Shown piece by piece: positions 1 to 7,250 of a stretch of 7,279 nucleotides of DNA. The position numbers and the translations under genes are program-made. The DNA is taken from contig JAJZWW010000159.1 of NCBI GenBank assembly GCA_021846485.1, positions 1-7,279 on the forward strand. Direction: 5' to 3'. This stretch comes from Actinomycetes bacterium. Lineage in GTDB: Bacteria > Actinomycetota > Acidimicrobiia > Acidimicrobiales > Palsa-688. The notes below the pieces were generated by a model, which saw only the letters and a list, made by a program, of their open reading frames with translations, did no database searches and was not told where the DNA came from. How positions within the stretch are numbered: the stretch's first letter is position 1; each line of letters starts with the position of its first letter.

Positions 1-83
1 CCCGCCACGGCGGCCGCCGCGAGCAGGCCGGCCGCGGTGAGGCGGGCGGCGGTGGCGCGGGCGGTGCCGCGGGGTCGGGTCAT
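1..83 (-). CDS. N-terminus of a secreted or membrane-anchored protein, cut by the window edge
   Basis: Reading the minus strand from the ATG at 83, an open frame of 27 codons runs off the left edge. It encodes MTRPRGTARATAAR followed by LTAAGLLAAAAVA. This is a classic signal-peptide start: an arginine-rich n-region of about 14 residues, then an Ala/Leu hydrophobic core. A GAGGAG ribosome binding site ends four bases upstream, which strongly supports this start. There is no twin RR motif, so the Sec pathway is more likely than Tat. The mature protein is outside the window and its function cannot be told. The gene is divergent from the secreted protein gene that starts at 298, so both may be exported envelope proteins transcribed from the 84-297 gap. 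Seen: start, binding site, signal-like sequence. Inferred: export. Confidence 0.7.
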   Translation of the reverse strand, partial: MTRPRGTARATAARLTAAGLLAAAAVA

Positions 84-87
84 CGGG

Positions 88-93
88 CTCCTC
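88..93 (-). promoter_or_regulatory. Ribosome binding site for the partial left-edge gene
   Basis: GAGGAG on the minus strand lies four bases before the ATG at 83. This near-ideal match and spacing fixes the start of a gene that has only 83 bases inside the window. Confidence 0.7.
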
Positions 94-198
94 GTGGGGG
101 GACCTCAATTTTTCGGCAGCCGGAGTGGCGCGCTTGAGCGTACGGACCGCTGGCGCCTCCTGGTGGTCGTCCGCCCGCTGTCGGCGCGACGGAGCTGG

Positions 199-228
199 TT
201 GACCCCCGGCGGGAGACTCTGGTACACA
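199..228 (+). promoter_or_regulatory. Candidate sigma-70-type promoter for the secreted protein gene
   Basis: TTGACC (199-204, five of six matches to the -35 consensus) is followed after 18 bases by TACACA (223-228, three of six matches to the -10 consensus). Transcription would start near 235 and give a leader of about 60 bases before the ATG at 298. The segment 223-236 is AT-rich compared with its surroundings. A small palindrome ATCCGGAT (235-242) lies at the expected transcript start and could be an operator or chance. The 84-297 gap must also hold the promoter of the minus-strand gene. TACGCT (142-137 on the minus strand) is a possible -10, but no good -35 accompanies it. Confidence 0.35.
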
Positions 229-297
229 TCTTCTATCCGGATCTCCGACGGGCGGGCACGGACGGCCTGGTGCTGCGCGGCCCGGCGGCGTCGGCTG

Positions 298-1863
298 ATG
301 TGGGTGGCAGCCCTGGTGCTCGCCGCGCTCGTCTGCCTCGGCCCGCCGCTGGCCGCCTCCCCTGCGCAGGGGGCGACGTCGCCGGCTCGCGTTGCCTCTG
401 GCGCGGCGAGCGCCCCGCCGGCGTTCCACGCCGGGGTCGGCCTGTCGACCAACTCCGACTGGGCCGCCCTGGTGCTCCGGGACGGAGGCTGGCCGGTGAG
501 CACCGCCAACGTGACCGTCCTGTTGCAGTGGATGGCCTCCGAGCAGCCCCCCGGCGAGTGGTGGTACCGGGACAACCCGCTCAACAACGGTCTCGGCGAC
601 CCGTCGGGAGCCTACCCGGACCTGGCCGAGGCCGCCTACTACGTGGCGGTCAACCTGGACGCCGGCGACGACGGCTACCCCGCGGTGGTCGCCGACCTGG
701 CCGCCAGCGCTCCGCCGGCGACGACCGCCCGGGCGATCTGGGCGTCGTCGTGGGCGGCCGGCCACTACGACCGGGGTGCCACTTGGTGGGAGGGGTCGGT
801 GGCGGTGGTCGCCGCCCCGCTGCCGGCCTGGGTCGCCAGCGGGGAGCTGCTCGAGGTGGGCTCGACCGGCCCGTACTACGAGGTGGTCGGCGGTGCCGCG
901 CTGGAGGTCCCCCCCGCCGACGTCAGGCTGCTGGAGGGTTCGGCGGCCGAGCCGCCGGTGCAGGTCGACGCCGCGGAGCTGGTGCTGTTCGCCCCGACTC
1001 CCGCCGGCGGCACGCTGGTCCGCTCGGTCCAGACCGGGGACTACTACGTGGTCGCCGGCGGCGCCCCCCTCTACGTCGCGGACTGCGCCGCTCTCGGCGG
1101 GTGCTCCGGCGCGGTCCCGGTCGACCAGTGGGACCTCGACCACCGGGGGTCGCCGGCGTCGGGCTTCGCCGCCGTCCCCGCGGACGGCACGGTCCTCTCC
1201 GACGACCGCACCGGCCAGGAGTGGGTCGTGGCCGGCGGCGCACCTCTCGCGGTCGCCGACCCCGCCGACCTCGGCCGCGGCGCGATCGCCCCGGTGGTCG
1301 TCGACGGCTGGGACATCGCCAACGCCGGCGTGGCCGGCATCCACCCCTTCGATACCTTGTCCCGCCGGCCGGCGGCGGGGACCCTCCTCGAGGGTGCCTC
1401 GACCGGCCGGGTCTACCAGGTCGGTCCGTCGGGCGCGGCCACCTACGACCCGGCCGCCAGTGGCGGGGCTCCGGTCGGGGTCGACCAGGCCGCCTTGGAT
1501 CGGGCCGGCTCCGGCGGGGTGTGGGACCACCTGGCCAACGACCCGCCGACCGTCGCCTTCACCCCGGCGGCGGTCACCGCCGCGTCGGCGACGGTCGTGG
1601 TCCACTTCCCCCGCCCGGTCCTGTCGAGCTCCCTGGCCGCGATGTCGGTCCGCTACCGCTTGGGTGGAGGCGCCTGGCAGATGCCGGCGTCGTGGCGGAT
1701 GACCGGCGCGCCTGCCGTCACCTACACCGGCTTCGCCGCCGGCCAGACGGTCTGCTTCGAGGTCCGAGCCACCGACTCCGACGGGGTGAGCTCGCCTTGG
1801 ACCGGGGCCCGCTGCTGGACCCGGGTCGGCCCGCCGGCGCCGGCCGGCACCGGCTCGGGTTGA
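298..1863 (+). CDS. Secreted lysozyme/glucosaminidase-like protein with GGAPL repeats and a fibronectin III-like domain
   Basis: A predicted 521-residue exported protein. Residues 1-26 are a hydrophobic signal peptide (MWVAALVLAALVCLG...), with cleavage likely near 23-28. Residues 45-175 resemble the lysozyme-like domain of actinobacterial and phage cell-wall hydrolases: DWAALVLRDGGWPVSTANV, then WMASE with Glu82 as candidate acid catalyst, then DNPLN (92-96). Four diverged repeats follow at about 182-234, 238-289, 297-344 and 361-404, with pattern G(T/E)LL...TG..Y.V.GGAPL.V....L......VD.W.L; repeats 2 and 3 are clearest. Residues 415-510 look fibronectin III-like (FEVRATDSDGVSSPWTG). Cys263/Cys269 and Cys486/Cys506 could form disulfides. 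Start choice: ATG 298 begins directly at the hydrophobic core but has no clear ribosome binding site. The frame is open upstream, with an in-frame TTG at 199 and an arginine run (ARRRRL) just before 298, so the true start may be upstream. There is no lipobox, sortase motif or C-terminal membrane helix. Likely role: binding or hydrolysis of peptidoglycan or another surface glycan. Substrate and activity are inferred. Confidence 0.75.
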   Translation: MWVAALVLAALVCLGPPLAASPAQGATSPARVASGAASAPPAFHAGVGLSTNSDWAALVLRDGGWPVSTANVTVLLQWMASEQPPGEWWYRDNPLNNGLGDPSGAYPDLAEAAYYVAVNLDAGDDGYPAVVADLAASAPPATTARAIWASSWAAGHYDRGATWWEGSVAVVAAPLPAWVASGELLEVGSTGPYYEVVGGAALEVPPADVRLLEGSAAEPPVQVDAAELVLFAPTPAGGTLVRSVQTGDYYVVAGGAPLYVADCAALGGCSGAVPVDQWDLDHRGSPASGFAAVPADGTVLSDDRTGQEWVVAGGAPLAVADPADLGRGAIAPVVVDGWDIANAGVAGIHPFDTLSRRPAAGTLLEGASTGRVYQVGPSGAATYDPAASGGAPVGVDQAALDRAGSGGVWDHLANDPPTVAFTPAAVTAASATVVVHFPRPVLSSSLAAMSVRYRLGGGAWQMPASWRMTGAPAVTYTGFAAGQTVCFEVRATDSDGVSSPWTGARCWTRVGPPAPAGTGSG

Positions 1864-1878
1864 GTCGGGGCCGGCCGG
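1840..1878. terminator. Candidate bidirectional terminator hairpin between convergent genes
   Basis: CCGGCCGGC (1840-1848) pairs perfectly with GCCGGCCGG (1870-1878) across a 21-base loop. The hairpin spans the stop codon of the plus-strand secreted protein gene and ends one base before the stop of the minus-strand gene. There is no U-tract on either side, so this is not a classic intrinsic terminator, although GC-rich actinobacteria often use hairpins without U-tracts. GGCCGG words are common in such DNA, which lowers confidence. Confidence 0.35.
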
Positions 1879-4419
1879 TCAGCGCCGGCGGGCGGCACGG
1901 TTCCCCCCGCCCTGACGCCGAGCCCCAACAGGTGGGGGGCAGGGCGGTGACGGTTGATCGACCCAGCGCCGGGCGTCGTCGGGGGCCAGCGCCCGGCTCC
2001 AGAGGTAGCCCTGCCCGAGCTCGCAGCCGAGCCCGGCGAGCACGTGACGCTGCTCGGCGGTCTCGACGCCCTCGGCGACGCAGCGCAGTCCGAGCGCCTT
2101 GCCGAGCCCGAGCACCGCCCGGACGATCGTGGCGTCTCCGTCACCACCCCCGCCGCTCCCGTCGAGCTCGGCGACGAAGCTGCGGTCGATCTTGATGGTG
2201 TCGACTGGAAGCCGGCGCAGGTACGCGAGCGACGAGTAGCCGGTGCCGAAGTCGTCCACCGAGAGGTGCACGTCGAGGTCGCGCAGGGCGCCGAGCACCG
2301 CGGCCGAGGCCTCCAGGTCACGCATCACCGCAGTCTCGGTGATCTCCAGGTGCAACAGCTGCGGGTCGAGCCCGGCAGCTGAGAGCATGCGGTCGACCAC
2401 CTCCGGCAGCCGGTTCTCGACCAGGTGGGAGGCGTCGAGGTTGGCGGCGACCCACAGGCGCCGCTCGGGCTGGCGGCGGTTCCACTCGGCGGCCTCGGCG
2501 ACCGCGCCGGCGAGCACCACCTCGCTCAGCTCGACGATCAGGCCGCTGCGCTGGGCGACGTCGATCCACTCCTGGGCGGGGACCGGGTGGTTGTTGCGCT
2601 GCCAGCGGGCGAGGGCCTCGAAGCCGACCAGCCGGCCGGTGGGCAGGTCGACGATCGGCTGGAAGTGGGCCACGATCTCCCCCCGGTCGAGGGCGGTGCG
2701 CAGCTTGCGCTCCCCTTCGAGCAGCGCCCGGGCCTTGGAGCGGAGCGACTCGTCGAAGACCGCCGCCCGGCCGCGGCCGATCTCCTTCGCCCGGGCCACC
2801 GCCGCGTCGGCCTCCGACAGCAAAGAGCGGCTGGTGCTGCCGGGGCGGCTCATGGTGATGCCCAGCCCGACGCGCAACGGCACCTGCCGGCCCCGCAGGC
2901 CGACCGGTGCCTCCGCCGCCTGCGCGACCCGCTCGGCGAGCGCCGCCAGCTCCTCCGAGCCGACGTCCCGGCAGACGAGCACGAACTCGTCGCCGCCGCA
3001 GCGCCCGACGGTGTCGTCCGCCCGGACCACCCGCCGGAGCCGCTCGGCGAGCTCGACGAGCACCCGGTCCCCGGCGTCGTGGCCGAGCACGTCGTTGATG
3101 TGGCCGAACCCGTCGACGTCCACGAAGATCACCCCGACCTCCGCGTCGCCGTGGTCCGCCAGGGCGAGGTCGAGGTGCCGGACGACGAGCGTGCGGTTGG
3201 GCAGGCCGGTCAGGTCGTCGTGCAGCGCCCGGTGCTCGAGCTCGGCCTCCGCCCGCCGGCGGGCGGTGACGTCCTGCAGCTGCACCATGTAGGAGCAGGG
3301 CCGGCCCTCGGGGTCCCGGACCAGGTTGAGGTCGACCTGCAGCGACACGATCCCGCCGTCGGGGCGGACGAAGCGGCGTTCCACGGAGACCCGCCCCCCT
3401 TCGACCGGGCGCAGGTCGCGGCCCGCGCGCCGGTCGTCGGGGTGCAAGAAGCGGGTCCACTGCCGCCCGAGGAGCTCCTCCTCGGAGCGCCCGAGCAACC
3501 CGCACAGGGCAGGGTTGGCGACGGTCACCCCGAGGCCCAGGTCGGTGAGGGCCATGCCGTAGCCCGACTGGTGGAAGGCGGCGGCGAAGCGGGCCTCGGC
3601 CGCGGCGCGCCGGTCTTCGGCCTGCCGCCGCTCGCTCAGGTCGGCCGACACCACCACTGCCGCGGTGAGCCCCCCGTCACCGTCGACCAGGGGGGTGAGC
3701 GACACGCTGACCGGGATGCGCCGCCCGTCGCGGCGGGCGACGGACGTCTCGCCGGTCCATTCCCAGCCGCCGGCGAACGCGGCGCGCGCCGGCGCCAGCT
3801 CGGGGAGGTCCATCGACCCGAACAGCTCCTGGTGAGAGCGGCCGAGCGCCTCGTGCTCCGCCCAGCCGTAGAGCCTCTCGGCCGCCGGGCTCCAGTAGAG
3901 GATCCGTCCCTCCCGGTCGACGGCGACGACTGCCTGGGCCACCGCGGCGAGCAGCCGGGCCTGGAAGGTGGCCGGCGCCTGGGCTTGCACTCGGGGGGAG
4001 ATGTCCCAGTACGTGGCGACGAGGCCACCGACGCTCGGCTCGTCGCGCAGGTCGGCGAGGACGATCTCCACCCGGTGGCAGTCGCCCTCGGCGTCGACGA
4101 TCTCGGCGTCGGGCAGCTCCACAGCGGTGCCGGGGGAGGCCGCCGCACGGGAGAGCGCGCTACGCCAGGCGGCGACGCTGCCCTCCGCCACCCGCTCGAA
4201 CGGCGGCCGCGCAGGCGCCGACCCCCGAGAGCGCAGGCTGTGGCGCTCCCGTACGGTGCCGTCCCGGTCGAGCACCACGTAGCCCTCGGCGGCGAGGGAG
4301 TGGAGCAGCTCGAAGCGCCGCGCCCGCCGTTTGGCCTCCGCGAGGAGCGCCTCGGCCGCCGGGGCCTCCGTCGCGGCCGCGCCCGGTCCCCTCGGCGTCC
4401 CGGTCGTTGCTCTCGACAT
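1879..4419 (-). CDS. PAS-PAS-PAS-GGDEF-EAL c-di-GMP signalling protein
   Basis: An 846-residue cytoplasmic protein without membrane helices. Three PAS-like sensor domains lie at about 33-143 (weakest match), 150-262 (VDREGRILYWSPAAERLYG) and 275-386 (ending QDVTARRRAEAELEHRALHD, the usual PAS-to-GGDEF linker). The GGDEF domain (about 397-556) has DDLTGLPNR, Asp434 in FVDVDGF, an RxxD inhibitory site (466-469), GGDEF at 475-479 and Lys545 in RAKEIGRGR. The lysine normal in DxDxFK is Gly439. The EAL domain (about 562-815) keeps FQPIV, EAL (601-603), Asn660, LEITE (691-695), DDFGTGYSS (722-730), Lys743, Glu783 in VAEGVET and Gln803 in QGY, so c-di-GMP phosphodiesterase activity is expected. Diguanylate cyclase activity is uncertain and the GGDEF half may be regulatory. 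The frame stays open to 4638, but the ATG at 4419 was chosen because a GGGAGAG site precedes it, and the upstream frame would read through an intergenic palindrome. The protein ends in a basic, low-complexity tail. Divergent from the ABC operon. Confidence 0.93.
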   Translation of the reverse strand: MSRATTGTPRGPGAAATEAPAAEALLAEAKRRARRFELLHSLAAEGYVVLDRDGTVRERHSLRSRGSAPARPPFERVAEGSVAAWRSALSRAAASPGTAVELPDAEIVDAEGDCHRVEIVLADLRDEPSVGGLVATYWDISPRVQAQAPATFQARLLAAVAQAVVAVDREGRILYWSPAAERLYGWAEHEALGRSHQELFGSMDLPELAPARAAFAGGWEWTGETSVARRDGRRIPVSVSLTPLVDGDGGLTAAVVVSADLSERRQAEDRRAAAEARFAAAFHQSGYGMALTDLGLGVTVANPALCGLLGRSEEELLGRQWTRFLHPDDRRAGRDLRPVEGGRVSVERRFVRPDGGIVSLQVDLNLVRDPEGRPCSYMVQLQDVTARRRAEAELEHRALHDDLTGLPNRTLVVRHLDLALADHGDAEVGVIFVDVDGFGHINDVLGHDAGDRVLVELAERLRRVVRADDTVGRCGGDEFVLVCRDVGSEELAALAERVAQAAEAPVGLRGRQVPLRVGLGITMSRPGSTSRSLLSEADAAVARAKEIGRGRAAVFDESLRSKARALLEGERKLRTALDRGEIVAHFQPIVDLPTGRLVGFEALARWQRNNHPVPAQEWIDVAQRSGLIVELSEVVLAGAVAEAAEWNRRQPERRLWVAANLDASHLVENRLPEVVDRMLSAAGLDPQLLHLEITETAVMRDLEASAAVLGALRDLDVHLSVDDFGTGYSSLAYLRRLPVDTIKIDRSFVAELDGSGGGGDGDATIVRAVLGLGKALGLRCVAEGVETAEQRHVLAGLGCELGQGYLWSRALAPDDARRWVDQPSPPCPPPVGARRQGGGNRAARRR

Positions 4420-4428
4420 CGCAGCCAG

Positions 4429-4435
4429 CTCTCCC
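4429..4435 (-). promoter_or_regulatory. Ribosome binding site for the GGDEF-EAL gene
   Basis: GGGAGAG on the minus strand lies nine bases before the ATG at 4419. It supports this start over the in-frame ATG at 4638, which has no comparable site and would add 73 residues without domain similarity. Confidence 0.55.
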
Positions 4436-4567
4436 GTCCTCCCGGGCGGCGGAGGGTGGAACCGACTCGAGCGGTGGTCCTCCCGGGCCGCACGGACCTC
4501 TCGTAGTGGGAGTATCGACCGGCGGTGCCCTACCCTGAGCGGTCGGTCGGGTTTTCCGCCCGGGAGT

Positions 4568-4691
4568 GGCTGTCGCAAAACCCTTGTGAAGGTGGTGACC
4601 GGCCGTCCGCCTTTACATGAGGCGCCATGTGTAGTCATGACGACTTGCTTGCGGACGGCCGGTCACCGTCTCAGGTAGTTTTGCGACAGCC
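4568..4691. repeat. 124-bp nested inverted repeat, MITE-like or insertion-sequence remnant
   Basis: The outer arms GGCTGTCGCAAAAC (4568-4581) and its exact complement (4678-4691) are identical over 14 bp, extending to 17 bp with one mismatch (4565-4694). Inside them, GGTGACCGGCCGTCCGC (4594-4610) is perfectly complementary to 4651-4667 (17 bp). The arms are separated by unpaired segments of 12 and 10 bases. The 40-base centre (4611-4650) contains a small hairpin, ACATG/CATGT. There is no coding capacity and no obvious target-site duplication. Perfect terminal repeats around a short non-coding core are typical of miniature inverted-repeat transposable elements or an internally deleted insertion sequence. 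The family cannot be assigned by eye. In RNA it would fold into a strong hairpin in the leader of either flanking gene, so a regulatory role is also possible. Confidence 0.6.
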
Positions 4692-4729
4692 GCTGAATGA
4701 CGGGCATCGCCGGAAGGCGGTGTCGGGAC

Positions 4730-4737
4730 GGGAGAGG
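4730..4737 (+). promoter_or_regulatory. Ribosome binding site deciding the ABC ATPase start
   Basis: GGGAGAGG lies ten bases before the ATG at 4748. A second purine run, AGGAG (4743-4747), touches that ATG and is too close for it, but would sit three bases before the GTG at 4751. The alternative in-frame ATG at 4697 has no binding site and lies just five bases beyond the inverted repeat. Confidence 0.5.
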
Positions 4738-4747
4738 ACGGCAGGAG

Positions 4748-5742
<995 letters not shown>

Positions 5743-5743
<1 letters not shown>

Positions 5744-6624
5744 TGGCGACCACCACCCTCCGGGAGGCGCCGACCGGCGCCCCGATCAGTGCCGTGCCCC
5801 TGCGGTCGGCGGCCTCGGCGTCGTGGACGACCCTCGGGGCGCTGCTGCTGCGGGACCTGACCGTGCTGCGCAAGCACCTCGTCGAGTTCGTGCTGCGCAC
5901 CCTGATCCAGCCGTTCCTCCTGGTGTTCGTGTTCCTCTACGTCTTCCCGAAGATCGGCCAGTCCGTCGGGGGCGGCTCGGCCGGCGCCGGAGACTTCGCC
6001 ACGGTCCTCGTGCCCGGCGTGGTCGGCATATCGGTCCTGTTCCAAGGGGTGCAGGCGGTGGCCCTCCAGCTTGCCCAGGAGTTCGGCTTCACCCGGGAGA
6101 TCGAGGACCGGGTCCAGGCCCCCTGCCCGGTGTGGCTGGTCGCGGTGGCCAAGGTGGTCTTCGGGATGATCCAGGGCCTGCTTGCCGCGGTGATCGTGTT
6201 CCCGATCGCCGCGGTGATCCACGCTCCCGGGGTGCACGCCGATTTCACCCTCCACTGGGCGGTGATCCTCACTCTCCTGCCGCTGGTGTGCCTGGCGTTC
6301 AGCAGCCTCGGGCTGCTCCTCGGCTGCGTTTTCGAGCCCCGCAACATCGGGCTCATGTTCGGCTTCATCGTCCTGCCGGTGACCTTCCTCGGCGGCACCT
6401 ACTACCAGTGGACCCGGCTTGCCCCGGTCCAGGTCGGTGGGTTCTCCTGGCTGCAGGCGCTCACCTGCCTCAACCCGCTCCTCTACGCCAACGAGGGGCT
6501 GCGGGGAGCTTTCACGGGCGTCAGCCACATGCCGCTCTACGCCGTCTACCCCGTGCTGGCAGCCTTCGCTGCGGCGTTCCTCGGCCTCGGCATCCGGGCC
6601 TTCCGCCGGCGGGTGCTGTCCTGA
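5743..6624 (+). CDS. ABC-2 type transporter permease, DrrB-like
   Basis: A 293-residue inner-membrane protein, partner of the preceding ATPase. After a cytoplasmic N-terminus of about 45 residues there are six likely membrane segments at about 50-70, 86-111, 129-159, 171-195, 200-222 and 265-285, ending in a basic tail (RAFRRRVLS) consistent with a cytoplasmic C-terminus. ABC-2 family hallmarks are EIEDRVQAPCPVWLVAVAKV (119-138), which fits the conserved cytoplasmic loop before helix 3 that contacts the ATPase, and NPLLYANEGLRGAF (244-257) before the last helix. Length and topology match single-copy DrrB/NodJ-like permeases that work as dimers with two ATPase subunits. The start is set by the TGATG overlap with the ATPase stop; GGGAAGGA lies 12 bases upstream, so coupling probably matters more than its own binding site. 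Export of a hydrophobic compound or surface polymer precursor is likely, but the substrate is unknown. Confidence 0.93.
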
Positions 6625-6641
6625 GCCCTGAGCCCTGAGCC
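6621..6641 (+). repeat. Three tandem copies of a heptamer at the permease stop codon
   Basis: CTGAGCC occurs three times without interruption. The TGA of the first copy is the permease stop. Because seven is not a multiple of three, the TGAs of the three copies (6622, 6629, 6636) fall in all three forward frames, so any frameshifted or read-through ribosome would also stop here. It could be polymerase slippage or selected; the sequence alone does not decide. Confidence 0.9.
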
Positions 6642-6696
6642 GGTCGGTCGGGCTGCCCAGCGGGCTGATCGGCGAGGGGTTGGCCGGGTCTCAGCG

Positions 6697-6714
6697 GCCG
6701 GCCGGTCGGCCGGC
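6697..6714 (+). terminator. Candidate terminator hairpin of the ABC operon
   Basis: GCCGGCC (6697-6703) pairs with GGCCGGC (6708-6714) around a GGTC tetraloop, 72 bases after the permease stop. It is a compact all-GC stem in the right place, without a U-tract. Such words are frequent in this DNA, so the call is tentative. Confidence 0.35.
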
Positions 6715-6959
6715 GGCGGGCGGAGTCGGCGCCGGGGCGGTCGCCGTGGGGCCGCGTAGGGTGAGGCGGGACGAGCGGCGCGCTGTCGGGTGGTCGCCGT
6801 GGACAGCCTCCGTCGTCGCCTGCCAGTCCTCGCCGCCTCCCGCTGTCCGGGCCCCGGCGACTGGGCTGAGTCGAGTCAGATCAGGGTCGGGTCGGCGACC
6901 GTCCTCCCCTCCCATGGGGTGTCGTCTCGACACTCGTGGCGTGGGTTGCCGCGCTTGTC

Positions 6960-7045
6960 GAGGAGAAACTTGCCTGCTGGACTGTTTCGCTCCCAAACCC
7001 CGAGGTGCGGGCTGGTGGAGAAGTCCAGCAGGCAAGTTCCTTCTC
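6960..7045. repeat. 24-bp inverted repeat around a 38-base loop
   Basis: Arms 6960-6983 and 7022-7045 are complementary over 24 positions with two differences; the inner 17 bp (AACTTGCCTGCTGGACT and its complement) are perfect. Each of the two differences is a G-U pair in the RNA of one strand. Beyond a 4-base bulge the stem can gain five more pairs (GCGCT before the left arm, AGCGC after the right arm). The loop (6984-7021) has no reading frame. The sequence is unrelated to the inverted repeat at 4568-4691, though the design of long arms and a loop of about 40 bases is similar. No U-tract follows, so a simple terminator is unlikely. Candidates are a small mobile-element remnant, a recombination or replication site, or a hairpin RNA. 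Confidence 0.6.
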
Positions 7046-7250
7046 AGCGCAGTGGGAAGTGGTCGGGCGGGTCAGGAAGCTGGGTGCGTAGAGGCGAAGT
7101 GGGTGCGTTGGACCCCCGTATCGGGCACTGAACGCCCCCGGTTCGGCCCAGTGCACCCAGTTCTGGTTGCCCAACCGACCAGGGCGCGGACAGCGCGTCG
7201 GCGCTCGGAGTGAGGCCAGTGTGTGGCCGCGGGTCGGCTGTCGCTTGCCG

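Larger units (their letters stand above)
4420..4747. other. Divergent intergenic region between the GGDEF-EAL gene and the ABC operon
   Basis: These 328 bases separate two divergent genes and must hold both promoters unless transcription comes from further away. More than a third is the nested inverted repeat at 4568-4691. No strong sigma-70 promoter is visible. On the minus strand GTCGATAC (about 4525-4518), with TCAG 15 bases upstream, faintly recalls the FliA/WhiG-type pattern TAAA-N15-GCCGATAA, but the match is poor. Between the inverted repeat and the ATPase start are only 56 bases, so the ABC promoter may overlap the repeat or lie inside it. Confidence 0.5.

Noticed and set aside
270..2195. 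A 641-codon plus-strand frame overlapping the secreted protein gene
   Set aside because: Extreme Arg/Gly/Pro composition, no domain, and it runs across the stop codons of two convergent real genes.
2425..4506. A 693-codon open frame on the plus strand antisense to the GGDEF-EAL gene
   Set aside because: It lacks recognisable domains and mirrors the codons of a well-supported gene; long antisense frames are expected at this GC content.
4420..4638. N-terminal extension of the GGDEF-EAL protein to the ATG at 4638
   Set aside because: It would translate through one side of the palindrome, adds residues with no domain similarity, and lacks a ribosome binding site, whereas the ATG at 4419 has one.
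7090..7160. A possible tRNA-like segment with GGTTCG and a short closing stem
   Set aside because: The T-loop lacks the conserved A, and no acceptor or anticodon stem of the right lengths could be built.
6881..7174. A 97-codon minus-strand frame with a less biased composition
   Set aside because: It reads through both arms of the inverted repeat, shows no known motif, and its composition follows the locally lower GC rather than a coding pattern.
6680..7213. A 177-codon frame in the right-hand gene-free region
   Set aside because: Low-complexity composition, no ribosome binding site or domain, and it passes through both arms of an inverted repeat.
7236..7244. GGCTGTCGC, the same nine bases that begin the outer arm of the palindrome at 4568
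   Set aside because: A single nine-base GC-rich match without the following AAAAC or a partner arm is readily explained by chance.
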